In this document: positions 1 through 6,319 of the stretch, piece by piece
How positions within the stretch are numbered: the first letter of the stretch is position 1
Layout: each line of letters starts with the position of its first letter
Assembly: GCA_030609975.1 (NCBI GenBank)
Contig: JAUWSR010000104.1
Coordinates: forward strand, 1-10,745
Source: Acidobacteriota bacterium
GTDB lineage: Bacteria > Acidobacteriota > Aminicenantia > Aminicenantales > Aminicenantaceae
Reading direction: 5' to 3'
Length of the DNA: 10,745 nt
The notes under the pieces: generated by a model
What the model was told of the DNA's origin: nothing
Database searches by the model: none
What the model saw: the letters and a program-made list of their open reading frames with translations, nothing else
Made by a program: the position numbers and the translations under genes

Positions 1-38
1 AAAATCGATATTTTTTACGAATTATTGAGGAGGCCTCC

Positions 39-497
39 ATGGCAAAAACATTTGCAGCGATAGTCTGTATACTGGTTTTATGGGGATGTGCACAGTCGCC
101 GGATCTGGATGCGGTGAAGTCTCAGCTGCAGGAGCTTGATCGAGAATTTTCCCGGATGTCCTTAAAGGAGGGAACGGATGCTGCCTTTATGACCTTTATG
201 GCGAAAGAGGGCACGGTCTATCCCTACAAGGGAGAGCCCATTGTCGGAAAAGACGCCTATCAGGACTTGATCATACGCCTGGCTGAAGCCGGGCCTAAAA
301 GAGCTCTGCAGTGGGAGCCTCACTTCTCCGATGTCGCTCGTTCTGGAGACCTCGGCTACACTTTAGGGACCTATCGAGCTGTCCTGACCAACTCTGAGGG
401 TACGGAGGAGGTCACAACCGGGAACTATATCACCGTCTGGAAAAAACAGGCTGATGGAACCTGGAAGTTTGTTTTTGATGGTGGAAATCAGGATTAA
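39..497 (+). CDS. SnoaL/DUF4440-like lipoprotein
   Basis: This is a 152-residue exported protein. The N-terminus has a short hydrophobic segment ending in LWGC (Cys17), which resembles a lipobox, so it is probably a lipid-anchored envelope protein. Residues about 24-150 look like a small alpha+beta cone fold of the SnoaL/DUF4440 (NTF2-like) type: an N-terminal helix, a mid region with GEPIVGKDAY, and C-terminal strands ending in the typical TGNYITVWKKQADGTWKFVFD pattern, here residues about 127-147. Members of this superfamily are often small-ligand binding proteins or poorly characterised enzymes, so no reaction is assigned. The start is supported by a strong GAGGAGG at 27-33, five bases before the ATG. 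Trp15 at the -2 lipobox position is unusual, so lipidation is likely but not certain. Confidence 0.8.
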   Translation: MAKTFAAIVCILVLWGCAQSPDLDAVKSQLQELDREFSRMSLKEGTDAAFMTFMAKEGTVYPYKGEPIVGKDAYQDLIIRLAEAGPKRALQWEPHFSDVARSGDLGYTLGTYRAVLTNSEGTEEVTTGNYITVWKKQADGTWKFVFDGGNQD

Positions 498-572
498 GCG
501 ATGGCTTGATTGCTTATCAAACTAGGTTTATGGATAATGAAAACAAATCGAGTCCTATAACGGGAGAAAAGA

Positions 573-746
573 ATGAAAAACAAGGAACTGCGTGAATCCA
601 AAGACGGCAGATGTCCATACTGCAATTCGGACAATGTGGTGAAAACCTGCGGATTTGGAGACTTTATCTCAGCCGACAAACTCGATGAAGAAAGGATCAT
701 CACCTACAAGTGTTACAAGTGCAATAAGGGTTTTTGTGTCAAATAA
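573..746 (+). CDS. small zinc-ribbon protein (57 aa)
   Basis: This 57-residue ORF starts at an ATG preceded by GGGAG at 562-566 and ends in TAA. It carries two CxxC knuckles, CPYC at residues 17 to 20 approximately and CYKC near residues 47-50, plus extra cysteines in between (TCGFGD) and near the end (GFC). This spacing is typical of a zinc ribbon that binds one zinc ion. Such stand-alone ribbons can bind nucleic acid or protein partners; no partner can be named here. It is 75 bases after the upstream lipoprotein gene and 21 bases before the GH2 gene, so it could be co-transcribed with both. The Cys pattern, the ribosome binding site and the fit between neighbours argue that it is real despite its size. 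The antisense frame over it has no such support. Confidence 0.72.
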   Translation: MKNKELRESKDGRCPYCNSDNVVKTCGFGDFISADKLDEERIITYKCYKCNKGFCVK

Positions 747-767
747 TTTCACTTAAGGGGAATAAGT

Positions 768-2615
768 ATGAAAAATTGGATACTTCTGGGAACAGGGATA
801 ATCCTTATCCTTTTTTGGGGTGGCATCGCTCGTTCTGGGACGAAATCGGCAGTGAATTCTCTACAAATGGACTGGAAACCGGTTCAGGGGAAGATCTTAA
901 CCCGCTGGGCTCAGGATGTGAGTCCGGATTCGGTCCATTCCGAGTATCCCCGCCCGCAAATGGTCAGGGAAGAATGGTTGAACCTGAACGGGCTGTGGGA
1001 ATATGCGATCCAGCCTAAAGGGAGACGCAAAGTCGAGGAATACCAAGGCCGTATCCTGGTTCCTTTTCCAGTTGAATCCGCTCTCTCCGGTGTGGGGAAG
1101 GCTGTAGGCGCAGAAAATCAGCTTTGGTACCGCAGGACCTTTGTAGTGCCGGAGGCATGGCAAACCAGGCATATCCTGTTGAATTTTGAGGCTGTGGATT
1201 GGGAAACCACAGTGTGGGTCAATGGCCAAAAGGTTGGAACCCACCATGGAGGTTATGATCCCTTTTCCTTCGACATTACTGAGGCTTTAGAAAAGGAGGG
1301 GCCCCAAGAAATGGTTCTGGCTGTATGGGATCCTACGGATATCGGCAAACAGCCCCGGGGGAAACAGGTTAGGCAGCCGCATGGGATCTGGTACACCGCA
1401 GTCACCGGGATCTGGCGCACAGTCTGGTTAGAACCCGTCAGCCCGGTTCATATTCGCTCCCTCCGGATCGAGCCCGATGTTGACGCGGAACTCGTCCGGG
1501 TGAGGGTGGAATGTCAGGGCGATGCCTCAAACTACCGGGTCATTTTTGAAGCTTCGGACGGTGAGGTTTTTATAGCTAGTGGATACGGTCAACTGGGCGA
1601 AGAGATCCGGATTTCTCTAAAAGAGCCGAAGCTTTGGTCACCGGATGTCCCTTTTCTTTACAATCTTAAGTTGAAACTGGAGGACGATTCCGGCCAGGGC
1701 ATAGATGAGGTCCGTTCGTACTTCGGTATGCGTAAAATCTCGGTGGACAAGGACAAAAAGGGGATCAACCGGCTCTTTCTCAACAATCAGCCTCTGTTCC
1801 ATTTCGGGCCGCTCGATCAGGGTTGGTGGCCGGACGGATTGTATACAGCAGCCAGCGACGATGCTCTGCGCTATGATGTGGAAGTGACCCGTAAACTTGG
1901 TTTTAACGCTTTGCGAAAACACGTCAAGGTCGAACCCCGGCGGTTTTATTATTGGTGCGATAAATTGGGAGTTATGGTCTGGCAGGATATGCCCAGTGGG
2001 GATACCTATATCGGTAGCCAGGATCCAGACTTGGACCGCTCGGCCGGTTCGGAAGCGCAGTTTATAGCAGAGCTCCGGGCAATGATCGACAGCCTTTTTA
2101 ATCACCCCTCGATCGTGATGTGGGTTCCCTTTAATGAGGGCTGGGGGCAGTATAAAACAGAATATGTGACGGATTTCATCGGGAAACACGATCCGACCCG
2201 TCTGGTCAATAACACCAGCGGCTGGAAAGATAGAGGCGTGGGGGATGTACACGACATCCATTCCTACCCTGGACCGGCTGCTCCCAAGAATGAAGAGCAC
2301 AGGGTCGCTGTCCTGGGAGAGTTCGGAGGTCTGGGACTCCCGGTTGCCGGTCACACATGGCAGACCGAAAAAAATTGGGGCTACCGCAATCTCAAGAGTC
2401 CCGAAGAGCTGACCCGGGATTATCAGAAACTGCTTAATAAATTAAAAGAGCTGATCCAAGCAGGCCTGGGAGCCGCCATCTATACACAGACCTCGGATGT
2501 TGAGATCGAGGTCAACGGCTTGATGACCTATGATAGGGCGCTCATCAAGATGGATCAGGCCCAAGTTGTTCCAGCCAACCAGGCCATCAGCAAATCTCTC
2601 AAGCAATCTCAATAA
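768..2615 (+). CDS. exported glycoside hydrolase family 2 protein
   Basis: This is a 615-residue GH2-type retaining glycosidase (beta-galactosidase/beta-glucuronidase/beta-mannosidase superfamily). Residues 1-23 form a signal peptide, so it acts in the periplasm or outside the cell. The sugar-binding jelly-roll domain spans about 60-222 (LNGLWEYAIQ, then WYRRTFVVP and VWVNGQKVGTHHGGYDPFSFD). An immunoglobulin-like domain spans about 225-322, and a TIM barrel about 325-600. The expected acid/base glutamate is Glu457 in PFNEGWGQ. The likely nucleophile is Glu518 in VLGEFGG, at the end of a strand as in GH2 enzymes. The length is close to GusA-type enzymes and much shorter than LacZ. AAGGGG at 755-760 supports the ATG. 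Substrate specificity cannot be read from the sequence. The neighbouring discoidin protein may be a carbohydrate-binding partner, which is inference. Confidence 0.9.
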   Translation: MKNWILLGTGIILILFWGGIARSGTKSAVNSLQMDWKPVQGKILTRWAQDVSPDSVHSEYPRPQMVREEWLNLNGLWEYAIQPKGRRKVEEYQGRILVPFPVESALSGVGKAVGAENQLWYRRTFVVPEAWQTRHILLNFEAVDWETTVWVNGQKVGTHHGGYDPFSFDITEALEKEGPQEMVLAVWDPTDIGKQPRGKQVRQPHGIWYTAVTGIWRTVWLEPVSPVHIRSLRIEPDVDAELVRVRVECQGDASNYRVIFEASDGEVFIASGYGQLGEEIRISLKEPKLWSPDVPFLYNLKLKLEDDSGQGIDEVRSYFGMRKISVDKDKKGINRLFLNNQPLFHFGPLDQGWWPDGLYTAASDDALRYDVEVTRKLGFNALRKHVKVEPRRFYYWCDKLGVMVWQDMPSGDTYIGSQDPDLDRSAGSEAQFIAELRAMIDSLFNHPSIVMWVPFNEGWGQYKTEYVTDFIGKHDPTRLVNNTSGWKDRGVGDVHDIHSYPGPAAPKNEEHRVAVLGEFGGLGLPVAGHTWQTEKNWGYRNLKSPEELTRDYQKLLNKLKELIQAGLGAAIYTQTSDVEIEVNGLMTYDRALIKMDQAQVVPANQAISKSLKQSQ

Positions 2616-2653
2616 TCTTTAAAAGTTCACTGGCAAGTTACGACTAAAATCTG

Positions 2654-2662
2654 TGATATAAT
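2654..2662 (+). promoter_or_regulatory. extended -10 promoter for the discoidin gene
   Basis: The sequence TGATATAAT is a perfect TGN plus TATAAT extended -10 element. It lies 18 bases upstream of the GGGGAGG ribosome binding site of the gene at 2695. No good TTGACA-like -35 box is visible at the usual distance, which is tolerated for extended -10 promoters. It would allow the discoidin gene to be transcribed separately from the GH2 gene. Confidence 0.55.
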
Positions 2663-2694
2663 GTTTTCAATGTATATTTAGGGGAGGATAGACG

Positions 2695-3705
2695 ATGCGA
2701 TTCTGGATACGCCCTCTTTACATAGTGGCTGCTGTTTTTTTTGTTTTAACACTTGTCTCAGGAGATTCTCAGGATGAGGATTACATCCTGATCAGTCCCC
2801 GGTCCGTGCAAGGAGAAGGAGCCTATGAGAACAGCCTGCAACTGCTCATTGATGGGCGTTTTGTGGATGACCAGAGTGCCTGGGACAGTGAGCAATGCAT
2901 TTTTTGGCAGGACCAGGACACTACCTTTGTCATCGATCTGGGTGCTGAATTTCTAATTGTGGATATTCTGGTCCAGGTGGATGACAACGATGACTATCTC
3001 ATTGAGTATTCTCTGGAAGGGAGCCAATTTACCCCGCTGTTTGTGTTTTATGAAGGTTACGGTGACACCGGGGATGGCATGGATACCATGAGTTCCAATC
3101 CCGGTGATCCCAATTTTGCTTCCCTCCCTGAGCGCAAACCGGTCCGTGCACGTTTTCTTCGCCTTTCAGCATCCAGCGGCGACGGTTCCTATGCTTTGGC
3201 TGAAGTGCAAGCCTATGGATACCCTTCTGAATCTGAGGAAGAATCATTCTCGGGTACTCTGATCGCGCCACGAGGGGTCACGGGATTCGGAAATTTTACC
3301 AATGAGGCTGCACTTCTCATTGACGAACAGGTGCTTCCCGAGGGGAGCGAATGGGACAGCCCAGACTGTGTTTCCTGGAGAGAGCTCGACACCAATTTTG
3401 TCATCGATCTGGGCCGGACTTATGAGGTCACGGGTCTCACCATTCAAGTCAGCTCTCAGAATAACTATCGCATCGACTATTCAACACACGATCAGGATTA
3501 TTTCAACCTGGTGGATGTGAATGCCATGGCCGGCGACTTCGGGCGTGGGATGAATACCGTGAGCAACCTCCCCTCTGATTCGGATTATGGGCCTGGTCTG
3601 GACTTCTTCCCGGTCAGGGCACGCCACATTCGGATCTCTGCAATCGAAGGAGACGGAACGTTTGCCGTATCGGAGATCCTGATCTTCGGGAACTTCGTAG
3701 AATAA
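2695..3705 (+). CDS. exported protein with two tandem discoidin-like domains
   Basis: This 336-residue protein has a signal peptide (about residues 1-25, hydrophobic FVLTLVSG) and then two similar domains, about 31-175 and 188-333. The repeats align in order: SP/AP-R-G/S-V-x-G-x-G, then LLID, then WDS with one Cys (Cys68, Cys225), then TNFVIDLG or TTFVIDLG, an EYS/DYS strand, a GDxGxGMDT/GRGMNT segment, PVRAR with FLRLSA or HIRISA, and a final AxxEVQAYG or VSEILIFG strand. This order fits the F5/8 type C (discoidin) beta-sandwich, a fold that commonly binds carbohydrate or cell surfaces. No catalytic domain is present, so binding or adhesion is likely. GGGGAGG at 2681-2687 sets the start. It follows the GH2 gene by 79 bases but has its own promoter. 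Confidence 0.82.
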   Translation: MRFWIRPLYIVAAVFFVLTLVSGDSQDEDYILISPRSVQGEGAYENSLQLLIDGRFVDDQSAWDSEQCIFWQDQDTTFVIDLGAEFLIVDILVQVDDNDDYLIEYSLEGSQFTPLFVFYEGYGDTGDGMDTMSSNPGDPNFASLPERKPVRARFLRLSASSGDGSYALAEVQAYGYPSESEEESFSGTLIAPRGVTGFGNFTNEAALLIDEQVLPEGSEWDSPDCVSWRELDTNFVIDLGRTYEVTGLTIQVSSQNNYRIDYSTHDQDYFNLVDVNAMAGDFGRGMNTVSNLPSDSDYGPGLDFFPVRARHIRISAIEGDGTFAVSEILIFGNFVE

Positions 3706-3712
3706 AGAGAGA

Positions 3713-3777
3713 GATCAGAATATATCCAACCTCCCCCAACCACCCGCCCGTGTATTTCGGATGGATATATTCAGATC
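3713..3777. repeat. long inverted repeat after the discoidin gene
   Basis: The arms at 3713-3728 and 3762-3777 (GATCAGAATATATCCA and its complement) pair at 15 of 16 positions, with one A-A mismatch. The 33-base loop is very rich in C. The repeat begins 8 bases after the stop codon of the discoidin gene. It could end or stabilise that transcript, but no T-tract follows, so it is not a classical intrinsic terminator. A small mobile-repeat origin is also possible. Confidence 0.7.
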
Positions 3778-3849
3778 CCCCAGCATCAACTTTTACTAAC
3801 GGATTTAAAGCCGGAACAACCGTTACATCTCACCTGATCTTGAGGGCTG

Positions 3850-3858
3850 TGTTATAAT
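3850..3858 (+). promoter_or_regulatory. extended -10 promoter for the flavoprotein gene
   Basis: The sequence TGTTATAAT is a perfect extended -10 element (TGN plus TATAAT), 49 bases before the ATG at 3907. No convincing -35 box is visible. It has the same form as the element upstream of the discoidin gene. Confidence 0.55.
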
Positions 3859-3906
3859 AGGAAAACTCAGGTGGGAAAAGTTTAAGACCTTTAATGGAAC
3901 ATTACG

Positions 3907-4836
3907 ATGGAACAAAAAGAAATACAGCAAATACAGGCTGATGTACTCATTATTGGCTCCGGCCCGGCCGGTTCGACCGCTGGTCTGTATTGTGCACGTT
4001 CCGGCCTTAAGGTGATCGTGCTTCAGGGAAAGGGTGCTTCTCGTCTATCCCTGGATTATCTTGTGGAGAATTACCCTGGATTCGTCTCCATCCAAAGTGG
4101 TGAGCTCCTGGCCAAATTCAAAGAACATGCTCAGCATTTTGGAGCCAAGTTTATGGAGGCGGATGCTATCGATATCAATCTTTCCATGGATCCCAAATTC
4201 GTGGCCACTCGTGAGTTTCTGATCGAAACCGGAGCGGTGATCATTGCTACGGGTCGTATGTCAGGAAAGAAAAAGATGATCCCTGGAGAAGAGACCTTTG
4301 TGGGGATGGGAGTCAGCTACTGCGCTACCTGTGATGGACCTCTTTATCGAGGCCGAAAGATCCTGGCGATCGGAAATGATGAGGAAGCTGCGGAAGATGT
4401 GATGGCACTGTCTCAAATGGGTGTCGAAGTGCGCTGGTTGACTGGAGACGGGCAGCCGCTGCAGGTTTCCGAAAAGATCGCTGCAGACCTCGCCAAAAAC
4501 AATATCTCTGCTGAAATCGATTCGATCGTGTCTTCCATTCATGGTCAGGGACGCGTGGAAAAAGTTGTGATTGAAGAAAAGGGTGAAGAGCGGGAGCTCG
4601 AGGTCGATGGAGTCTTTATCTTTCGGGAGATGCCGCTGTCCTCTCTTTTCGGTCGATCCGATCTGGGTTTCGATCACAAGCAGTGCCTGATCACCGATGG
4701 CTCCCAAAAGACCAATCTGGAAGGCGTTTTTGCTGCCGGGGATATCACCTGTGGCGGTATGCAGATCGTTACAGCCGCGGGAGAAGGTGCCCGAGCGGCC
4801 ATGGCTGCGCTCAAATATCTGCGCCAGAAGAATTGA
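3907..4836 (+). CDS. thioredoxin reductase-like FAD protein
   Basis: This 309-residue cytoplasmic flavoprotein has the length and order of low-molecular-weight thioredoxin reductases. The FAD-binding GSGPAG lies at residues 17-22, ENYPGF at 54-59, the redox pair CATC at Cys139 and Cys142 followed by D-G, and the second FAD motif FAAGDI near 275-280 followed by QIVTAAGEGARAA. Odd features are in the NADPH domain. The usual GGGxSA is replaced by IGNDEEA (155-161), and the HRRxxxR loop that binds the NADPH phosphate is absent (VEVRWLTGDG instead). The electron donor may therefore be NADH, ferredoxin or another carrier; this is inference. The partner could be a thioredoxin or glutaredoxin, but none is encoded in the window. 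No strong Shine-Dalgarno is visible before the ATG. I give no gene symbol because of the altered cofactor site. Confidence 0.87.
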   Translation: MEQKEIQQIQADVLIIGSGPAGSTAGLYCARSGLKVIVLQGKGASRLSLDYLVENYPGFVSIQSGELLAKFKEHAQHFGAKFMEADAIDINLSMDPKFVATREFLIETGAVIIATGRMSGKKKMIPGEETFVGMGVSYCATCDGPLYRGRKILAIGNDEEAAEDVMALSQMGVEVRWLTGDGQPLQVSEKIAADLAKNNISAEIDSIVSSIHGQGRVEKVVIEEKGEERELEVDGVFIFREMPLSSLFGRSDLGFDHKQCLITDGSQKTNLEGVFAAGDITCGGMQIVTAAGEGARAAMAALKYLRQKN

Positions 4837-4887
4837 ATCGACCTCTAAACCCAAATTTCACTTTAATTCACCCCTGAAATCATCCTC

Positions 4888-4919
4888 AAGGGGGATTGTT
4901 AAACCCCTCACTCCCCCTT
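4888..4919 (+). terminator. candidate hairpin terminator after the flavoprotein gene
   Basis: AAGGGGGA (4888-4895) pairs perfectly with TCCCCCTT (4912-4919), giving an 8-bp stem with a 16-base loop, 52 bases after the stop codon. The sequence after it (ACTATATCTTT) is T-rich but has no true T-run, so termination may be weak. It also lies about 50 bases before the next start codon and might act as a leader hairpin. Confidence 0.4.
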
Positions 4920-4966
4920 ACTATATCTTTAGTTCAGGGAATACTGTGTGGTGTGGAGACATTAAC

Positions 4967-6310
4967 ATGAAAAAAAGACAGGCCCTTGCCATTGCATTCT
5001 GTCTGGCGTGTACTCTTGTCCTGGGTGCGCAGGAAAATAAGATCAAAGTCGTAACGCAAACAGCCAATATTCATATCGAACCTCATAGAACCAGTACCGT
5101 CATAGAAACCGTAAAACGAGGAACGATCCTGACACTCTTTCAAAGCGGCCACCAGCAGAAGGCCTGGTATTATGTCTCTTTTTATTCCGAAGAAAAATGG
5201 GCCACGATCACGGGATTTATTGAAGCCGTAAAGGTAAATCTGGTGGGAGGCGAACAGCCTCCAAAGGAAGTGGAAGCAGAAGCTGCTGTCCAAGAGGTTG
5301 AAGTGGAAAAAGCAGGAGTCTCCGTCGAGGAAAAAAAGAAAGAAACAGAAGTGAAGACTGAAATAGGGGAAACACAGAAACAGGAATCTCCTCTGGTCAG
5401 AGTTTCAGGAGAGGTCCGAGTTATTGGCGGTGACGCCCTCCTGCGCGCAACGCCCAGCGAAGAATCACGCATGCTGGCCAAAATGCCGTCAGGTACACCG
5501 CTGGAGCTGACGGGCAAGAAAGGCGATTGGTTTCGTGTGAAGTATTCCCAAGAAGAAGGCGTTGTCGTGGTAGGATTTGTCCACCAGGCTAATGTCTCGA
5601 TGTTCGCACAAGAGGAAGTGATCGCCGAACAAGCTGTGGCGAAAGATGAGAAACCTGAAGAAAAGGCTGAGGAAGTTACACCCCCTGATCCGGAACCCCC
5701 GGAAATCCATGCAGCCAAGCCCATGGGCATAGAAATGCCGGGCTTCAGCGTAGGCCTGATGGGAGGATATGCCCTTCCTTCAGAAGAGGGTTATGGCGGA
5801 GCCTTTGCCTTCGGCTTCTCGTTGACATACCGGGCGACTCCGAACATAGCGGTGGAAGTCAGTGGAATACGCTATCAAAGCCAACTCGAAGGAAGTTCCC
5901 AAGGTCTGAGCCGGGGAAAGCTAGCGGTGTTTCCAATTTTCCTGAGCCTGAAAGGGCGTTACCCGCTTAACGAACGTTTGGCGCCCTATGCCGTTATTGG
6001 TGCAGGCTATTTTTTCAATTCCTTCGTTTTGTGTGATTGTATCCAAAGCGAGTGGAATACCGTGGGTTTCGATGTCACGGAAGAGGTGGAAAATTCAGCA
6101 GGCTTCCACGTGGGAGTGGGGCTGGATTATTTCGTTATGCCGAACTTCTCCGTGAATATCGATATCCGTTATCTCATGAGTAAAACCAAAGGTTCCTGGT
6201 CATTCACCGATCAAATCGGGGGAACGGCGGTATCCGGAAGCCTGGATGATCTGAACCTGAACACGCTGGTGTTGGGAATCGGCGTTAAGTTCTTTTTCTC
6301 GTTATTTTAA
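4967..6310 (+). CDS. outer-membrane beta-barrel protein with two SH3b domains
   Basis: This is a 447-residue exported protein. Its parts in order are a signal peptide (about 1-21, ending LVLGAQ), a first bacterial SH3-like domain (about 24-92), a Glu/Lys/Val-rich linker (93-145), a second SH3b domain (about 146-213, with LLRATPSEESRMLAKMPSG and GDWFRVKY), an acidic Pro-rich linker (214-257), and a C-terminal barrel (about 258-447). The barrel shows alternating strands (FSVGLMGGYALP, APYAVIGAGYFF, HVGVGLDYFV) and ends in the aromatic strand KFFFSLF, typical of an outer-membrane protein insertion signal. SH3b domains commonly bind peptidoglycan, so it may link outer membrane and wall; this is inference. 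The frame is open upstream into the flavoprotein gene, but the ATG at 4967 has GGAG at 4955-4958 and starts an ideal signal peptide. It forms an operon with the peptidase gene 9 bases downstream. Confidence 0.83.
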   Translation: MKKRQALAIAFCLACTLVLGAQENKIKVVTQTANIHIEPHRTSTVIETVKRGTILTLFQSGHQQKAWYYVSFYSEEKWATITGFIEAVKVNLVGGEQPPKEVEAEAAVQEVEVEKAGVSVEEKKKETEVKTEIGETQKQESPLVRVSGEVRVIGGDALLRATPSEESRMLAKMPSGTPLELTGKKGDWFRVKYSQEEGVVVVGFVHQANVSMFAQEEVIAEQAVAKDEKPEEKAEEVTPPDPEPPEIHAAKPMGIEMPGFSVGLMGGYALPSEEGYGGAFAFGFSLTYRATPNIAVEVSGIRYQSQLEGSSQGLSRGKLAVFPIFLSLKGRYPLNERLAPYAVIGAGYFFNSFVLCDCIQSEWNTVGFDVTEEVENSAGFHVGVGLDYFVMPNFSVNIDIRYLMSKTKGSWSFTDQIGGTAVSGSLDDLNLNTLVLGIGVKFFFSLF

Positions 6311-6319
6311 GGGGGCAGC

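Noticed and set aside
1638..2354. Long minus-strand open frame (238 codons)
   Set aside because: It lies wholly inside the GH2 gene, whose domains and catalytic motifs are clear. The antisense product has no recognisable domain and no ribosome binding site.
4697..4966. Upstream extension of the barrel protein gene
   Set aside because: The frame is open, but it overlaps the flavoprotein gene and would bury the signal peptide. The ATG at 4967 has a ribosome binding site and a typical signal sequence.
5182..5730. Minus-strand open frame rich in Ser and Thr
   Set aside because: It is the antisense image of the Glu/Lys linkers and SH3b domains of the barrel protein gene. Its composition is explained by that.
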